From Massilia sp. 9096 (GTDB lineage Bacteria > Pseudomonadota > Gammaproteobacteria > Burkholderiales > Burkholderiaceae_D): 64,000 nt of DNA. Location of the stretch: contig NZ_JQNN01000001.1 in the NCBI RefSeq assembly GCF_000745265.1, positions 4,464,001 through 4,528,000 on the forward strand, read 5' to 3'. The first letter of the stretch is position 1; every line of letters starts with the position of its first letter. A program made the position numbers and the translations under genes. Positions 51,015-60,647 of this stretch are shown here, one piece after another. A model generated the notes under the pieces. The model was given only the letters and a program-made list of their open reading frames with translations. It ran no database searches and was not told where the DNA came from.

Positions 51015-52427
51015 GTGTTCAGGATTTCAAACCACTACGTATCGAAGATCGTATTCGTCCTGCTGTTCGTCGAAGTGCTGGTGCTGCTGGGCGCCGCCTA
51101 CGTCGGCGTGGCGGTGCGCTTCATGCAGCTGGGCCAGCAGGTCAGCCTGCCGGGCATCGAACATCTCGATCACTTCTTCACCTCGGCCGTCGCATTCACC
51201 GCCGCGATCATCTTCAGCATGAGCGCGATGGGCATGTACCAGCTCGACTTCAACGAAGGCCTGCGCAATCCCTTCTTCATGAAGCTGATGCCGTCGTTCG
51301 TGATGGGCTTCCTGATCCTGACGCTGGTGTTCTACGTGGCGCCCGACCTGTATTTCGGCCGCGGTACGCTGGCGCTGGTGTTCGGCGTGGCCGGCGCCGG
51401 TATCTTCACGGCGCGCATGATCTTCTTCAAGACGTCCGAGCTGCGCTTCCTGGAAACCCGCATCCTGTTCCTCGGCGGCGGTCCGCTGGCCAAGGAATGC
51501 AGCGACCTAGCGCGCCAGAGCGCCAGCTACCACCGCTACAACATCGCCGGCTTCATCGCCACGCCGACCGAAGAACTGTGCGTACCGGCTGGCAACGTGC
51601 TGAAATCGCGCGAAGGCGATACCCTGGTCAGCCTGGCGCGCCAGCACAACGTCGAGGAGATCGTGGTCTCGGTGCAGAACCGCCGCGGCGGCTTCCCGAT
51701 CAAGGAACTGCTCGAGTGCAAACTGGCCGGCCTGAAGGTCACCGACGCCGCCACCTTCTTCGAGCGCGAAACCTGCCAGATCCGGGTCGACTCGCTGCAG
51801 CCGTCGTGGCTGGTGTTCGGCGGCGGCTTCGACCAGAGCTTCGTGCGGACCTTCATGAAGCGCAGCTTCGACATCGTGTGCAGCCTGATCATCCTGGTGA
51901 TGACGCTGCCGCTGATGGCGCTGGCGGCGCTGGCGGTCAAGCTGGAAGACCGCGGTCCGGTGTTCTACTCGCAGGAGCGGGTCGGCAAGGACGGCAAGAC
52001 CTTCTATGTACATAAATTCCGCAGCATGCGCACCGACGCCGAAAAGGGCGGCAAGCCGCAGTAGGCCCAGCAGAACGACCCGCGCATCACGCGCGTGGGC
52101 AACTTCATGCGCAAGACCCGCATCGACGAGCTGCCGCAGGTGCTCAACGTGATCAAGGGCGACATGTCGTTCGTCGGCCCGCGTCCGGAACGCCAGTACT
52201 TCGTCGACCAGCTGATCGAGGTGGTCCCGTATTACAACGTACGCCACAGCGTCAAGCCGGGCATCACCGGCTGGGCCCAGGTACGCTACGGCTACGGCTC
52301 GTCGGCCGAAGACGCGCTGCAAAAGCTGCAGTACGACCTGTACTACGTGAAGAACAACAGCCTGTTCCTCGACGTCCTGATCCTGATCGATACCCTGAAG
52401 GTCGTCCTGTTCCGCAGCGGACGCTGA
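51015..52427 (+). pseudogene. EpsB-type PEP-CTERM sugar transferase, interrupted by in-frame TAG
   Basis: Initiating glycosyl-1-phosphate transferase (TIGR03013-like). GTG 51015 with GGAGGG upstream. N-terminal transmembrane helices, a CoA-binding-like middle (ILFLGGGPLAKEC) and a C-terminal bacterial sugar transferase domain starting KRSFDIVCSLIILVMTLPLM. The frame is broken once, by TAG at 52062-52064 (KPQ-stop-AQQNDPRITRVG), and continues without any other fault to 52427 with DELPQVLNVIKGDMSFVGPR. Relatives have Trp there, so TGG to TAG is the likely change. Either a nonsense mutation, amber read-through or sequence error. Confidence 0.88.
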
Positions 52428-52491
52428 TTGACCCCCGCGGCCGTCCGGCGTCGCCCGCGGCCGTGGATTCCATGCTAGACCTACGCCCGAC

Positions 52492-54558
52492 GTGATCAAT
52501 ATCGCCGCCACCAGTTACGCGCTGGCCGCCTTCGGCTTCCTGATGCTGGGCCTGCCCGTCCTGTCGGGCTGGCGCGGCCAGGACCAGCGCGTCACCCTGT
52601 CGCTGGCCTGCCTGCTGAGCGCCTTGTGGGCCGGCGTGCTGGCCCTGGGCGCGTACCGCCACGCGATGTGGAGCGGCGTCGACGGCATGCTCGAACTGCT
52701 GCGCGACGGCGCCTGGTCGCTGTTCCTGGTGACCCTGCTCGGCCACTGGCGGCGCGAGGATGGCCGTCCGCGCACCTCGCTGCAGGCGGCCGGCGCGATC
52801 TATGCGCTGCTGATCGGGATCTTCATCGCCGGCATGCAGGCGCCTGGCCTCTTGTTCGCCTTCGGCGGCGTGCCGGTGCTGGCGCTGTTCGTCGGCTTGT
52901 CGGTGTACGGCATGCTGCTGGTCGAGCAGGTCTACCGCAACAAGACGATCGAGGAGCGCTGGGCGATCAAGTTCGCCTGCCTCGGCATCGGCGGCATGTT
53001 CGCCTACGACTTCTACATGTACAGCAACACGATGCTGTTCCGCGAGCTGAACCCGGACCTGTGGACCGCGCGCGGCGTGATCAATGCGCTGACCGTGGCG
53101 CTGGTCGGCGCCTCGATGGCGCGGCGCAAGTCGTGGAGCACCTCGTTCAAGGTGTCGCGCCGCGTGATGTTCCATTCGGCCGCGCTGTTCGGCTCGGCGA
53201 TCTACCTGCTGGCCATGGGCTCGGTCGGCTACTACCTGCGCTATTTCGGCGGCAGCTGGGGCACCGTGATGCAGACCGGCTTCCTGTTCGGCGCCGTCTG
53301 CCTGCTGGGCGTGATCCTGTTCTCGGGCACCGCGCGCTCCTGGCTGAAGGTCTCGATCAGCAAGCATTTTTACAGCTACAACTACGACTACCGCGAAGAA
53401 TGGATGCGCTTTACGCGCACCCTGTCCGGTGGCGGCCCGGACTTGGGCGAACGTGCGATCCGGGCGATGGCGGCGCTGGTCGAGAGCCCCGGCGGCGCGC
53501 TGTGGCAGCGCAGCGAGGGCGGTCGATACGAAGCGCGCGCGCACTGGCAGACGCCGGACGCGCATCCGGCCGAACCGGCCGACTCGCCGTTTTGCCGCTT
53601 TTTGGAAAGCACCCAGTGGGTGATCGACCTCGACGAGTACATCGCAAGCCCCGACAAGTACGAAGGCCTGGCCGTGCCCGACTGGCTGCTCGACACGCCG
53701 CGCCGCTGGCTGGTGGTGCCGCTGATGCTGCACGAAAAACTGTTCGGTTTCGTGGTCCTGCAGCGCGCGCGCAGCCCGGTCAAGCTGAACTGGGAGATCA
53801 TCGACCTGCTCGAAATCGCCGGCAGCCAGGCGGCCAGCTACCTGGCCCAGGAACACGCCGCCAACGCGCTGATGGTGGCGCGCCAGTTCGAGTCGTTCAA
53901 CCGCATGTCGACCTTCGTCGTGCACGACCTGAAAAACCTGGTGGCCCAGCTGTCGCTGATGAACGCCAACGCCGAGAAGCACAAGAACAATCCCGAGTTC
54001 CAGCAAGACATGCTGGAGACCCTGAACCATTCGGTGCAGAAGATGAAGCTGCTGCTGCAGAAGCTGTCGCGCACCGAGAACGCCGAGAAGCCGCTGCCGC
54101 TGGCGGTCGACCAGGTGGTGCGCCAGGCCGTGGCCCTGAAGGGCGCGTTCGAGCCGCATCCTCAGCTGCTGGTCGAGCAGGCCGGGCTGCAGGTGGTGGC
54201 CGACCGCGAGCGCCTCGAGCGCGTGCTCGGCCACCTGATCCAGAATGCGATCGAAGCCACGCCGCGCGACGGCAACGTCATGATCCGGGTCGGGCGCGCC
54301 CCCGCGCGCGCGGACGCGGTCGAGATCGAGATCGCCGACACCGGCGAAGGCATGACCGAGGACTTCATCCGCGAGCGCCTGTTCAAGCCGTTCGACTCGA
54401 CCAAGTCGGCCGGCATGGGCATCGGCGTGTTCGAGAGCCGCGAATACATCACCGAGCTGGGCGGCGCGCTGGACGTGACCAGCAAGCCCCGGCTCGGCAC
54501 CACTTTCAAGGTCGTTCTGCCGCTGTACCGCGAAGCCGCGGCTGCGCTGATCGGCTGA
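52492..54558 (+). CDS. prsK: PEP-CTERM system histidine kinase PrsK
   Basis: 688 aa. N-terminal half: multiple hydrophobic helices (GLPVLSG, ALLIGIFIAGMQAPGLLF, FACLGIGGMFAYDFYM). Then a GAF-like region (about 330-450), the phosphoacceptor FVVHDLKNLVAQLSLM and a HATPase domain with NAIEATP, DTGEGM and GMGIGVFESREYI. It is the sensor for PrsR, next gene, 22 bp downstream. The pair controls PEP-CTERM and exopolysaccharide genes with sigma-54. Confidence 0.92.
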   Translation: MINIAATSYALAAFGFLMLGLPVLSGWRGQDQRVTLSLACLLSALWAGVLALGAYRHAMWSGVDGMLELLRDGAWSLFLVTLLGHWRREDGRPRTSLQAAGAIYALLIGIFIAGMQAPGLLFAFGGVPVLALFVGLSVYGMLLVEQVYRNKTIEERWAIKFACLGIGGMFAYDFYMYSNTMLFRELNPDLWTARGVINALTVALVGASMARRKSWSTSFKVSRRVMFHSAALFGSAIYLLAMGSVGYYLRYFGGSWGTVMQTGFLFGAVCLLGVILFSGTARSWLKVSISKHFYSYNYDYREEWMRFTRTLSGGGPDLGERAIRAMAALVESPGGALWQRSEGGRYEARAHWQTPDAHPAEPADSPFCRFLESTQWVIDLDEYIASPDKYEGLAVPDWLLDTPRRWLVVPLMLHEKLFGFVVLQRARSPVKLNWEIIDLLEIAGSQAASYLAQEHAANALMVARQFESFNRMSTFVVHDLKNLVAQLSLMNANAEKHKNNPEFQQDMLETLNHSVQKMKLLLQKLSRTENAEKPLPLAVDQVVRQAVALKGAFEPHPQLLVEQAGLQVVADRERLERVLGHLIQNAIEATPRDGNVMIRVGRAPARADAVEIEIADTGEGMTEDFIRERLFKPFDSTKSAGMGIGVFESREYITELGGALDVTSKPRLGTTFKVVLPLYREAAAALIG

Positions 54559-54580
54559 ACGACCAGAACCGAGGATAGCC

Positions 54581-55942
54581 GTGACCCAAAACAAACCGAA
54601 ACTGCTGATCATCGAAGACGATCCCGGCCTGCAGAAGCAGCTGCGCTGGAGCCTGGACGCCTACGACGTGGTCGTCGCCGGCGACCGCGAAGCCGCGCTG
54701 GCCCAGATCCGCCGCCACGAGCCGGCGGTCTGCACCATGGACCTGGGCCTGCCGCCCGATCCGGACGGCTCGACCGAGGGCCTGGCCACGCTGCAGCAGA
54801 TCCTGGCGCTGGCGCCGGACACGCGCGTGATCGTCCTGACCGGCAACCAGGACCATGCCAACGCCGTCAAGGCGATCGGCATGGGCGCCTACGATTTCCA
54901 CCAGAAGCCGGTCGATCCGGAAGTGCTGAACCTGGTCATCCAGCGCGCCTTCTTCCTGCACAACCTGCAGCAGGAGAACCGCCGCATGCAGCAGTCGCAG
55001 GCGGACTCGCCGCTGGCCGGCGTGATCTCGCGCGACCCCGGCATGCTGAAAGTCTGCCGCACCGTCGAAAAGGTGGCGCCGACCTCGGCATCCGTGATGC
55101 TGCTGGGCGAATCCGGCACCGGCAAGGAAGTGCTGGCGCGCGCCGTGCATGCGTTGTCGCCGCGTTCGAAAGAGCGGTTCATGGCGATCAACTGCGCGGC
55201 GATCCCGGAAAACCTGCTCGAGAGCGAATTGTTCGGCTACGAGAAGGGCGCCTTCACCGGCGCCGCCAAGCAGACCAAGGGTAAAGTCGAACTGGCCCAC
55301 GGCGGCACCTTCTTCCTGGACGAGGTCGGCGACCTGCCGATGCCGCTGCAAGCCAAGCTGCTGCGCTTCCTGCAGGAGCGCGTGATCGAGCGCATCGGTG
55401 GCCACGAGGAAATCCCGGTCGACGTGCGCATCGTCTGCGCGACCCACCAGCGGCTGAAGGAACTGTGCGCGCAGGGACGCTTCCGCGAGGACTTGTACTA
55501 CCGCCTGTCCGAGATCGTGGTGAACATCCCGCCGATGCGCCAGCGTCAGGGCGACGCCGCGCTGCTGGCTCACCATTTCAAGAATAAATTCTGCGCCCAG
55601 GAGTCGCGTTCCTCGCTGCACTTCGCGCCGGACGCGATCGCCGCGATCGAGGCCTATGCCTGGCCCGGCAACGTGCGCGAGATGGAAAACTGCATCAAGC
55701 GCGCGGTCATCATGGCCGACGGGAACACGATCGTCGCCGACGACCTCGGCCTGCCCGACGCCGCCGTCGAGGAAGAACCGCTCAACCTGCGCCAGGTGCG
55801 CGACGAGGCCGAATACAAGGCCATCGTCAAGGCGCTGGCGCGCACCGACGCCAACATCGTCAAGGCCTCCGAACTGCTGGGCATCAGCCGCCCGACCATG
55901 TACGACCTGATGGGCCGCCACGGCATCAAGGTCAACGCATGA
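54581..55942 (+). CDS. prsR: PEP-CTERM-box response regulator PrsR (sigma-54 activator)
   Basis: 453 aa. N-terminal receiver (LLIIEDDPGL; phosphorylation Asp in CTMDLGLPP; K in HQKPV). Central AAA+ sigma-54 interaction domain: GESGTGKEVLARAVH (Walker A), GAFTGA loop and GGTFFLDEVGDLP (Walker B). C-terminal Fis-type HTH: VKASELLGISRPTMYDLM. GTG start after GAGGA. The stop overlaps the start of the next gene by 4 bp. Confidence 0.95.
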   Translation: MTQNKPKLLIIEDDPGLQKQLRWSLDAYDVVVAGDREAALAQIRRHEPAVCTMDLGLPPDPDGSTEGLATLQQILALAPDTRVIVLTGNQDHANAVKAIGMGAYDFHQKPVDPEVLNLVIQRAFFLHNLQQENRRMQQSQADSPLAGVISRDPGMLKVCRTVEKVAPTSASVMLLGESGTGKEVLARAVHALSPRSKERFMAINCAAIPENLLESELFGYEKGAFTGAAKQTKGKVELAHGGTFFLDEVGDLPMPLQAKLLRFLQERVIERIGGHEEIPVDVRIVCATHQRLKELCAQGRFREDLYYRLSEIVVNIPPMRQRQGDAALLAHHFKNKFCAQESRSSLHFAPDAIAAIEAYAWPGNVREMENCIKRAVIMADGNTIVADDLGLPDAAVEEEPLNLRQVRDEAEYKAIVKALARTDANIVKASELLGISRPTMYDLMGRHGIKVNA

Positions 55943-57438
55943 ACGAAACCGCTTCCGGCGCCGCCGGGCGCACCAAACGCGGAAGCGGGCAGGGCAGGAG
56001 GCACAAGAAGCCGCACCGCACGGGCGTGCGCCTGCTGCTGGGCGCCGCTACGGCTGTGGCGGCGCTGGCCGTGTTGGCCGTCGGCGCGGCCGTCGCCGTC
56101 GACCACGTTGGCTTCATGCCACGCACGCTGGCGCCCTACATCGAACACCGCAGCAGCGGCCACAACCCGGCGATTTCCGGCCTGGGCCGTTTCGCCAGCC
56201 GTACGCTGGTCGAGATGGACCGCGGCACGCCGGTCGACACGGCCGCGCTGCCTGTGCTGCTCGGCGCACAGGAGCGCCCGGCCGGCGTCGATGCGCGCGG
56301 CGGGGCGCTGGTGGCCAGCGCCGACGAACTGCGCGCGGCGCTCGGCAAGGCCGATGCCGGCGACACGATCACGCTGCTGCCCGGCACCTACCGCTTCAAC
56401 GGTGCCGCGCTCGACGCCAGCCGGCCCGGCCGCGAAAACGCGCCGATCACGGTGCGCGCCGCGCGTCCCGGCAGTGTGCAGCTCGAGTTCGACATGGTCG
56501 AGGGCTTTCGGGTCAGCGCGCCGTACTGGCGCTTCGAAAACCTGTCGATCCGCGGCGTGTGCGGCGACGACGGCGCGTGCGAACACGCGTTTCACGTGGT
56601 CGGCGCGGCCAGCCATTTTGTGGCGCGCAACAACACGCTCGCCGACTTCAACGCCCATTTCAAAATCAACGGCGCCGATGGCCGCTTCCCGGACGATGGC
56701 CTGATCGAAGCGAATACGCTGTTCGACAGCCACCCGCGCCGCACCGCCAATCCGGTCACGCCGATCGACCTGGTGGCGGCCAGCCGCTGGACCATCCGCG
56801 CCAACGTGATCCGCGACTTCGTCAAGGCCGAGGGCAACCGCGTCAGCTACGGCGCCTTCGTCAAGGGTGGCGGCAGCGCCAACCTGTTCGAACGCAACCT
56901 GGTGTGGTGCGAGCAGACGCTCGCCAACCAACCCGGCGAACGGATCGGGCTGTCGCTCGGCGGCGGCGCCACCGGCGCGCAATATTGCCGCGACAAGCGC
57001 TGCATCACCGAGCAGGATGGCGGCATCGTGCGCGCCAACCTGATCATGGCCTGTTCCGACGCCGGCCTGTACCTGAACAGCGCCGCCGCCAGCCGGGTCG
57101 AAGACAACACGCTGCTCGACACCGCCGGCATCGACGTGCGCTTTGCGACCAGCAGCGCCACGCTGGACGGCAACCTGGTGGACGGTCCGATCCGCAGCCG
57201 CGACGGCGGCTTGCTGCACCTGGGCGACAACCGCAGCGCGCCGGTGTGGGAATCGTTCGTGGGCCTGCATCCGGTGCGCGACCTGTTCGCCGATCCGGCC
57301 ACCGGCGACTTGCGCTGGCGCGACGGCGCGCCCGTGCGCGAAGCCGGCAAGCCGGGCGCCGACCTGTGCGGCGGCAAGCGTACGCAAGGCGTCTACGGCG
57401 CTTTCGACGACTTCACGGGCTGCCTCCCGAAGCCCTGA
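55939..57438 (+). CDS. Right-handed parallel beta-helix protein, membrane-anchored
   Basis: 499 aa. Basic N-terminus then one transmembrane helix (about 30-55: LLLGAATAVAALAVLAVGAA). From about 130 on, beta-helix repeats with FENLSIRGVCGD, HFVARNNTLADFNAHFKING, VEDNTLLDTA. These proteins act as polysaccharide lyases or sugar-binding periplasmic proteins; a role in polymer processing is inferred. Overlaps prsR by ATGA. Confidence 0.82.
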   Translation: MNETASGAAGRTKRGSGQGRRHKKPHRTGVRLLLGAATAVAALAVLAVGAAVAVDHVGFMPRTLAPYIEHRSSGHNPAISGLGRFASRTLVEMDRGTPVDTAALPVLLGAQERPAGVDARGGALVASADELRAALGKADAGDTITLLPGTYRFNGAALDASRPGRENAPITVRAARPGSVQLEFDMVEGFRVSAPYWRFENLSIRGVCGDDGACEHAFHVVGAASHFVARNNTLADFNAHFKINGADGRFPDDGLIEANTLFDSHPRRTANPVTPIDLVAASRWTIRANVIRDFVKAEGNRVSYGAFVKGGGSANLFERNLVWCEQTLANQPGERIGLSLGGGATGAQYCRDKRCITEQDGGIVRANLIMACSDAGLYLNSAAASRVEDNTLLDTAGIDVRFATSSATLDGNLVDGPIRSRDGGLLHLGDNRSAPVWESFVGLHPVRDLFADPATGDLRWRDGAPVREAGKPGADLCGGKRTQGVYGAFDDFTGCLPKP

Positions 57439-57456
57439 GCGGGGCGGCCTTCCGGC

Positions 57457-58353
57457 TTATTCGACCAGCAAGGCCCGGTCCGCTTCGCTGCGCAGCACGC
57501 GGTCATGCACGAACTGGGCGCAGCCGTACATGCGGCTCATCACCCGTTTGCGCGGGGTGAGCCGCACGATCGGCGCGGTCTGGCGCGAATAATGGCCCTT
57601 GAAGACCTGCGCATGCTCGAGGTTGGCGCCGTAGATGTTGTACTCGAGGCCCATCTGGTTGCGGCCGTCGACCACGCGGTGCGGATGCGCGTGCATGATG
57701 CGCATGATCGCCAGCGTGTAGGTGATCGGACCGGTCAGGCGCAGCACGCCGCGCTTGCCGACCTGGTGCAGGTAGGGGTCGTAGGTGTCGATGTTCGCCA
57801 TGACCGTGTCCATTACGGCGCGCAGGAAGGGATGCCCGGGCGCGGCGATGATGTGCCATTGCTGGTACTCGCCGCCCTCGATGTCGCGCAGGTCGTAAAC
57901 CAAGGCCTGGTGTTCGTACTCGCCGTTGGGCAGGTGCCATTTCGACAGGATGAAGCGGTCGTCCGGGCGCAGCACGGTGTCGAGCGGGCGCGTGGCCGTG
58001 CTCTTGATGTCCAGGTAGACCCCGCCGACCTTGTACAGCAGCAGGTAGCGGAACACGTCGGCGCGCGCGGCGCCGTAGCACGGGTCGATGCGCTGGTAGT
58101 ACTCCCAGATCAGCGGCGGATAGTTTTCGCGGATGAAGGCCGCGATGTCCGCATCGTCGTAGAAACGGTATTCCCAGCCCGGATTGAGGGCGCGCAGCCG
58201 GTCGACGTTGGCTTGCAGCTCGGGCGACAGCGTGCGCTCGTAAAACGTCTGGTGGATGATCTTCGGGATCGCGCTGCCGGGCGCAAATTCGGGCATGCGC
58301 GCGCGCTTGGGCGGGCGGTTCAGCGGGGGAATCAACAGTGTTTTGATCGACAT
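57457..58353 (-). CDS. Glycosyltransferase with DxD motif (OCH1/Gly_transf_sug type)
   Basis: 298 aa starting MSIKTLLIPPLNRP. Typical motifs: IPKIIHQTFYERTL (start of the sugar-binding region), WEYRFYDDADI, RADVFRYLLLYKVGGVYLDI (DxD region; shown GGVYLDIKST) and GPITYTLAI. Transfers a sugar to the growing polymer. An upstream in-frame start at 58422 adds 23 residues without family support. Tail-to-tail with the beta-helix gene. Confidence 0.88.
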   Translation of the reverse strand: MSIKTLLIPPLNRPPKRARMPEFAPGSAIPKIIHQTFYERTLSPELQANVDRLRALNPGWEYRFYDDADIAAFIRENYPPLIWEYYQRIDPCYGAARADVFRYLLLYKVGGVYLDIKSTATRPLDTVLRPDDRFILSKWHLPNGEYEHQALVYDLRDIEGGEYQQWHIIAAPGHPFLRAVMDTVMANIDTYDPYLHQVGKRGVLRLTGPITYTLAIMRIMHAHPHRVVDGRNQMGLEYNIYGANLEHAQVFKGHYSRQTAPIVRLTPRKRVMSRMYGCAQFVHDRVLRSEADRALLVE

Positions 58354-58512
58354 GACTGGAAAATCGGTGGCGACAGCGAACCCAATCCAGGACTGCCCGC
58401 CAATCTTGTTGGTTACAGGCAAATCCTAGACATCCAGTTTTTAGTTTATCAATAGATTAACGACAATCCTACAAAAATCGTAAATATTTGATGATTTTGT
58501 GGAGCGCCGGCC

Positions 58513-59751
58513 TCAGGCCGCCGTGCGCGCCACTTCGTCCAGCAGCGCCGCCAGCTGGGCGGTGCGGGCCTCGCGCGCCTGGGCGCGCACGAACGCAGGC
58601 GCGGCCACCGGCGCGCGCCCGTCGTGCGCGAGGCCGAGGAAGCGTATCAAAGCCGCCGCGATGGCGCCGGCATCGTCGAGCGGGGCGACGGTGTCGATCG
58701 CGGCCGCCTGCATCAGCGCGGCGGTGTCGCCGGCCGGGTCGGTCAGGGCCAGCACCGGGCGGCTGGCGCGCAGGTATTCGTACAGCTTGGCCGGCACCTG
58801 GTCGTTGCAGTTCGCGGCCTGCAGCAGCAGCAGGCCGTCGGCGCCCAGCATCTCGGCCAGCGCCGCGCGGTAGGGCAGGGCCGGCGCGATCTCGACCAGG
58901 TCGCCGATACCATGCTCGGCAGCAAGGCGCCGCAGCAAGTCTTCGTGCACCGACGCGCGCAGTACCAGGCGAAAGCCCGCGGCATTCAATTTACCTGCGC
59001 GTTTGAGCTGGCCGAGCGCGGCGAACAGCGGACGCGGGTCTCGCTCGGACGGGTAGACGATCCCGCTGTGCAGCAGCGTGAACGGGGCGTCGGCCGGCCG
59101 CGCCTGCGCCACCGCGTGCGTGAACTCTTCCTCGTCGTAGCCGTTCTCGATCAGTCGAAAGCGCTCGGGCGGCAGCTCGGGATAGCGCAGCCGGTAGCTG
59201 CGCACCGCACCCGGCGTGGTGCAGACGATGCGGGTGGCGTGGCGCACGGTCTGGCGCTCGACCCAGGCCACGGCTTTGCGCATCAAGGGGTCGGTCGGGT
59301 AGGCGTCGTCGATCATCGGATCGCGCAGGTCTGCGATCCACGGCAGTCCGGTAAGGCGGTGCAGCGCCAGGCCGATCAGGTGGGCGCTGGCGATCGGGTA
59401 GGTCGACCACAGCACGCTCGGGCGCGCGCGGCGTACGATCTTCAAGCCGGCCGGGATCGCGCCCAGGCACCAGCTGACCCAGCGGTCGGGCAGGGCCAGC
59501 AGCTGCAGGTAGCGTCCGCGCAGCGCCAGATGGCGCGCGCTGTCGAGGGCGAACGCGCGCGTCACCTCGGCCGGGCCGTCGTAGGGGGCGCCGCCGGCGT
59601 CGAGGTAGGCGCGCGGCCGGGCGCTCAGCACCAGCGGCTGCCAGCCGAGCGACGGCAGGTAGTGGGCGAATTTCAGGGTGCGTTGGATGCCGCTGCTGCC
59701 GCGCTGGGGCGGGAAGTGGAAGGCCACCATCAGGACTTTTCGATGGTTCAC
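58513..59751 (-). CDS. Glycosyltransferase family 4-like
   Basis: 412 aa from GTG 59751, overlapping the stop of the hydrolase gene (GTGA). The N-terminus MNHRKVLMVAFHFPPQRGSS is the GT-B start; the C-terminal half has TLLHSGIVYPSERDPRPLF and VPAKLYEYLRASRPVLAL (nucleotide-sugar E-x7-E-like region). Long open frame upstream of 59751 is shadow of the hydrolase gene. Part of the exopolysaccharide operon. Confidence 0.9.
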   Translation of the reverse strand: MNHRKVLMVAFHFPPQRGSSGIQRTLKFAHYLPSLGWQPLVLSARPRAYLDAGGAPYDGPAEVTRAFALDSARHLALRGRYLQLLALPDRWVSWCLGAIPAGLKIVRRARPSVLWSTYPIASAHLIGLALHRLTGLPWIADLRDPMIDDAYPTDPLMRKAVAWVERQTVRHATRIVCTTPGAVRSYRLRYPELPPERFRLIENGYDEEEFTHAVAQARPADAPFTLLHSGIVYPSERDPRPLFAALGQLKRAGKLNAAGFRLVLRASVHEDLLRRLAAEHGIGDLVEIAPALPYRAALAEMLGADGLLLLQAANCNDQVPAKLYEYLRASRPVLALTDPAGDTAALMQAAAIDTVAPLDDAGAIAAALIRFLGLAHDGRAPVAAPAFVRAQAREARTAQLAALLDEVARTAA

Positions 59752-60647
59752 CAGGCGCGCATCCAGTCGGAGGTCCAATCGACCACCTGGTCGTGCCAGG
59801 CGCGGCGCGAGCAGGTGTGGTCGGCGCCGGGCAGGTGATGCCGTGTGACGCCCGGCTTGTCCAGCAGACGGCGCCAGGCGGCGTCGCCGTCGGCCAGGTC
59901 GCCGAATTCCTGGGCGGTGAGATCGGCGCCGCTCAGCATCACCAGGATGCGACCGTCGAAACGGGCCAAACCCTCGCGCATGCGCGTGGGCAGCGGCCCG
60001 GAATCGGCCACCGCGGCGGCGTTGCCACCTGCTTGCGGCCGGCGTAGCGCGCTGCGCACCAGTTTCAAGGCCGAGGCCAGCGCTGCGCCATAGTTGAAAC
60101 GGCCGCGCAGGATCTTGAGCCAGAATTCGCGCTCGAACAGGCGCGCGCGGTAGTAATGCTTGATGGTGGCCTTGGCCGCGCCGCCCTCGGTGCGCACCCA
60201 GGGATTGAGCAGCGCCACGCCGCGCACGCGCGCGTCGCCGGCGGCGTAGAACGAGATCGCCGAGGCGCCGTCGCACAGGCCCCACAGCGCGACCGCGTCA
60301 AGCGTCGGCACTTGCGCGTAAAAGCAGTCGAGCGCGGCGCGCAGGTCGTCCTGCACGGTTTCGAAGTCGCGCAGCTCGCCTTCGCTGTCGCCCATGCCGC
60401 GGTAGTCGAAGCGCATCGCCGCGATGCCGCGCGCGGCCAGGCTGCGCGCCAGCAGCGTGAACTGGCGATGGCTGCCGGCGCGGTACTGCGGCCCGCCGAC
60501 CACGATCAGCACGCCGCGCGTAGATGCCTTGCCGGCGGTGTTCGGCGGCAGGCTGATCACGCCGTACAGGCGCTCGCCCTGGCAATCGAAGGCGACCGCG
60601 CGTTCGTGCGCCGTGGCGTTCACTGCGCCGGCCATCGCATCAGGCAT
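59748..60647 (-). CDS. Exosortase A system-associated hydrolase 1
   Basis: 299 aa alpha/beta hydrolase: GVLIVVGGPQYRAGSHRQF (oxyanion region), FDYRGMGDSEG, nucleophile elbow WGLCDGAS (Cys at the usual Ser position) and GADHTCS with the catalytic His. Family members occur beside exosortase A loci; substrate unknown. ATG 60647 has GGAGG upstream and overlaps the previous gene by 8 bp. Confidence 0.9.
   Translation of the reverse strand: MPDAMAGAVNATAHERAVAFDCQGERLYGVISLPPNTAGKASTRGVLIVVGGPQYRAGSHRQFTLLARSLAARGIAAMRFDYRGMGDSEGELRDFETVQDDLRAALDCFYAQVPTLDAVALWGLCDGASAISFYAAGDARVRGVALLNPWVRTEGGAAKATIKHYYRARLFEREFWLKILRGRFNYGAALASALKLVRSALRRPQAGGNAAAVADSGPLPTRMREGLARFDGRILVMLSGADLTAQEFGDLADGDAAWRRLLDKPGVTRHHLPGADHTCSRRAWHDQVVDWTSDWMRAW

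Noticed and set aside
52264..54612. 782-aa minus-strand frame opposite prsK
   Set aside because: Long antisense frame caused by high GC; histidine- and glutamine-rich translation with no domain, while prsK is clear.
59748..60285. Extension of the glycosyltransferase frame upstream of 59751
   Set aside because: It is the out-of-frame reading of hydrolase 1; the GTG at 59751 overlapping its stop is the real start.
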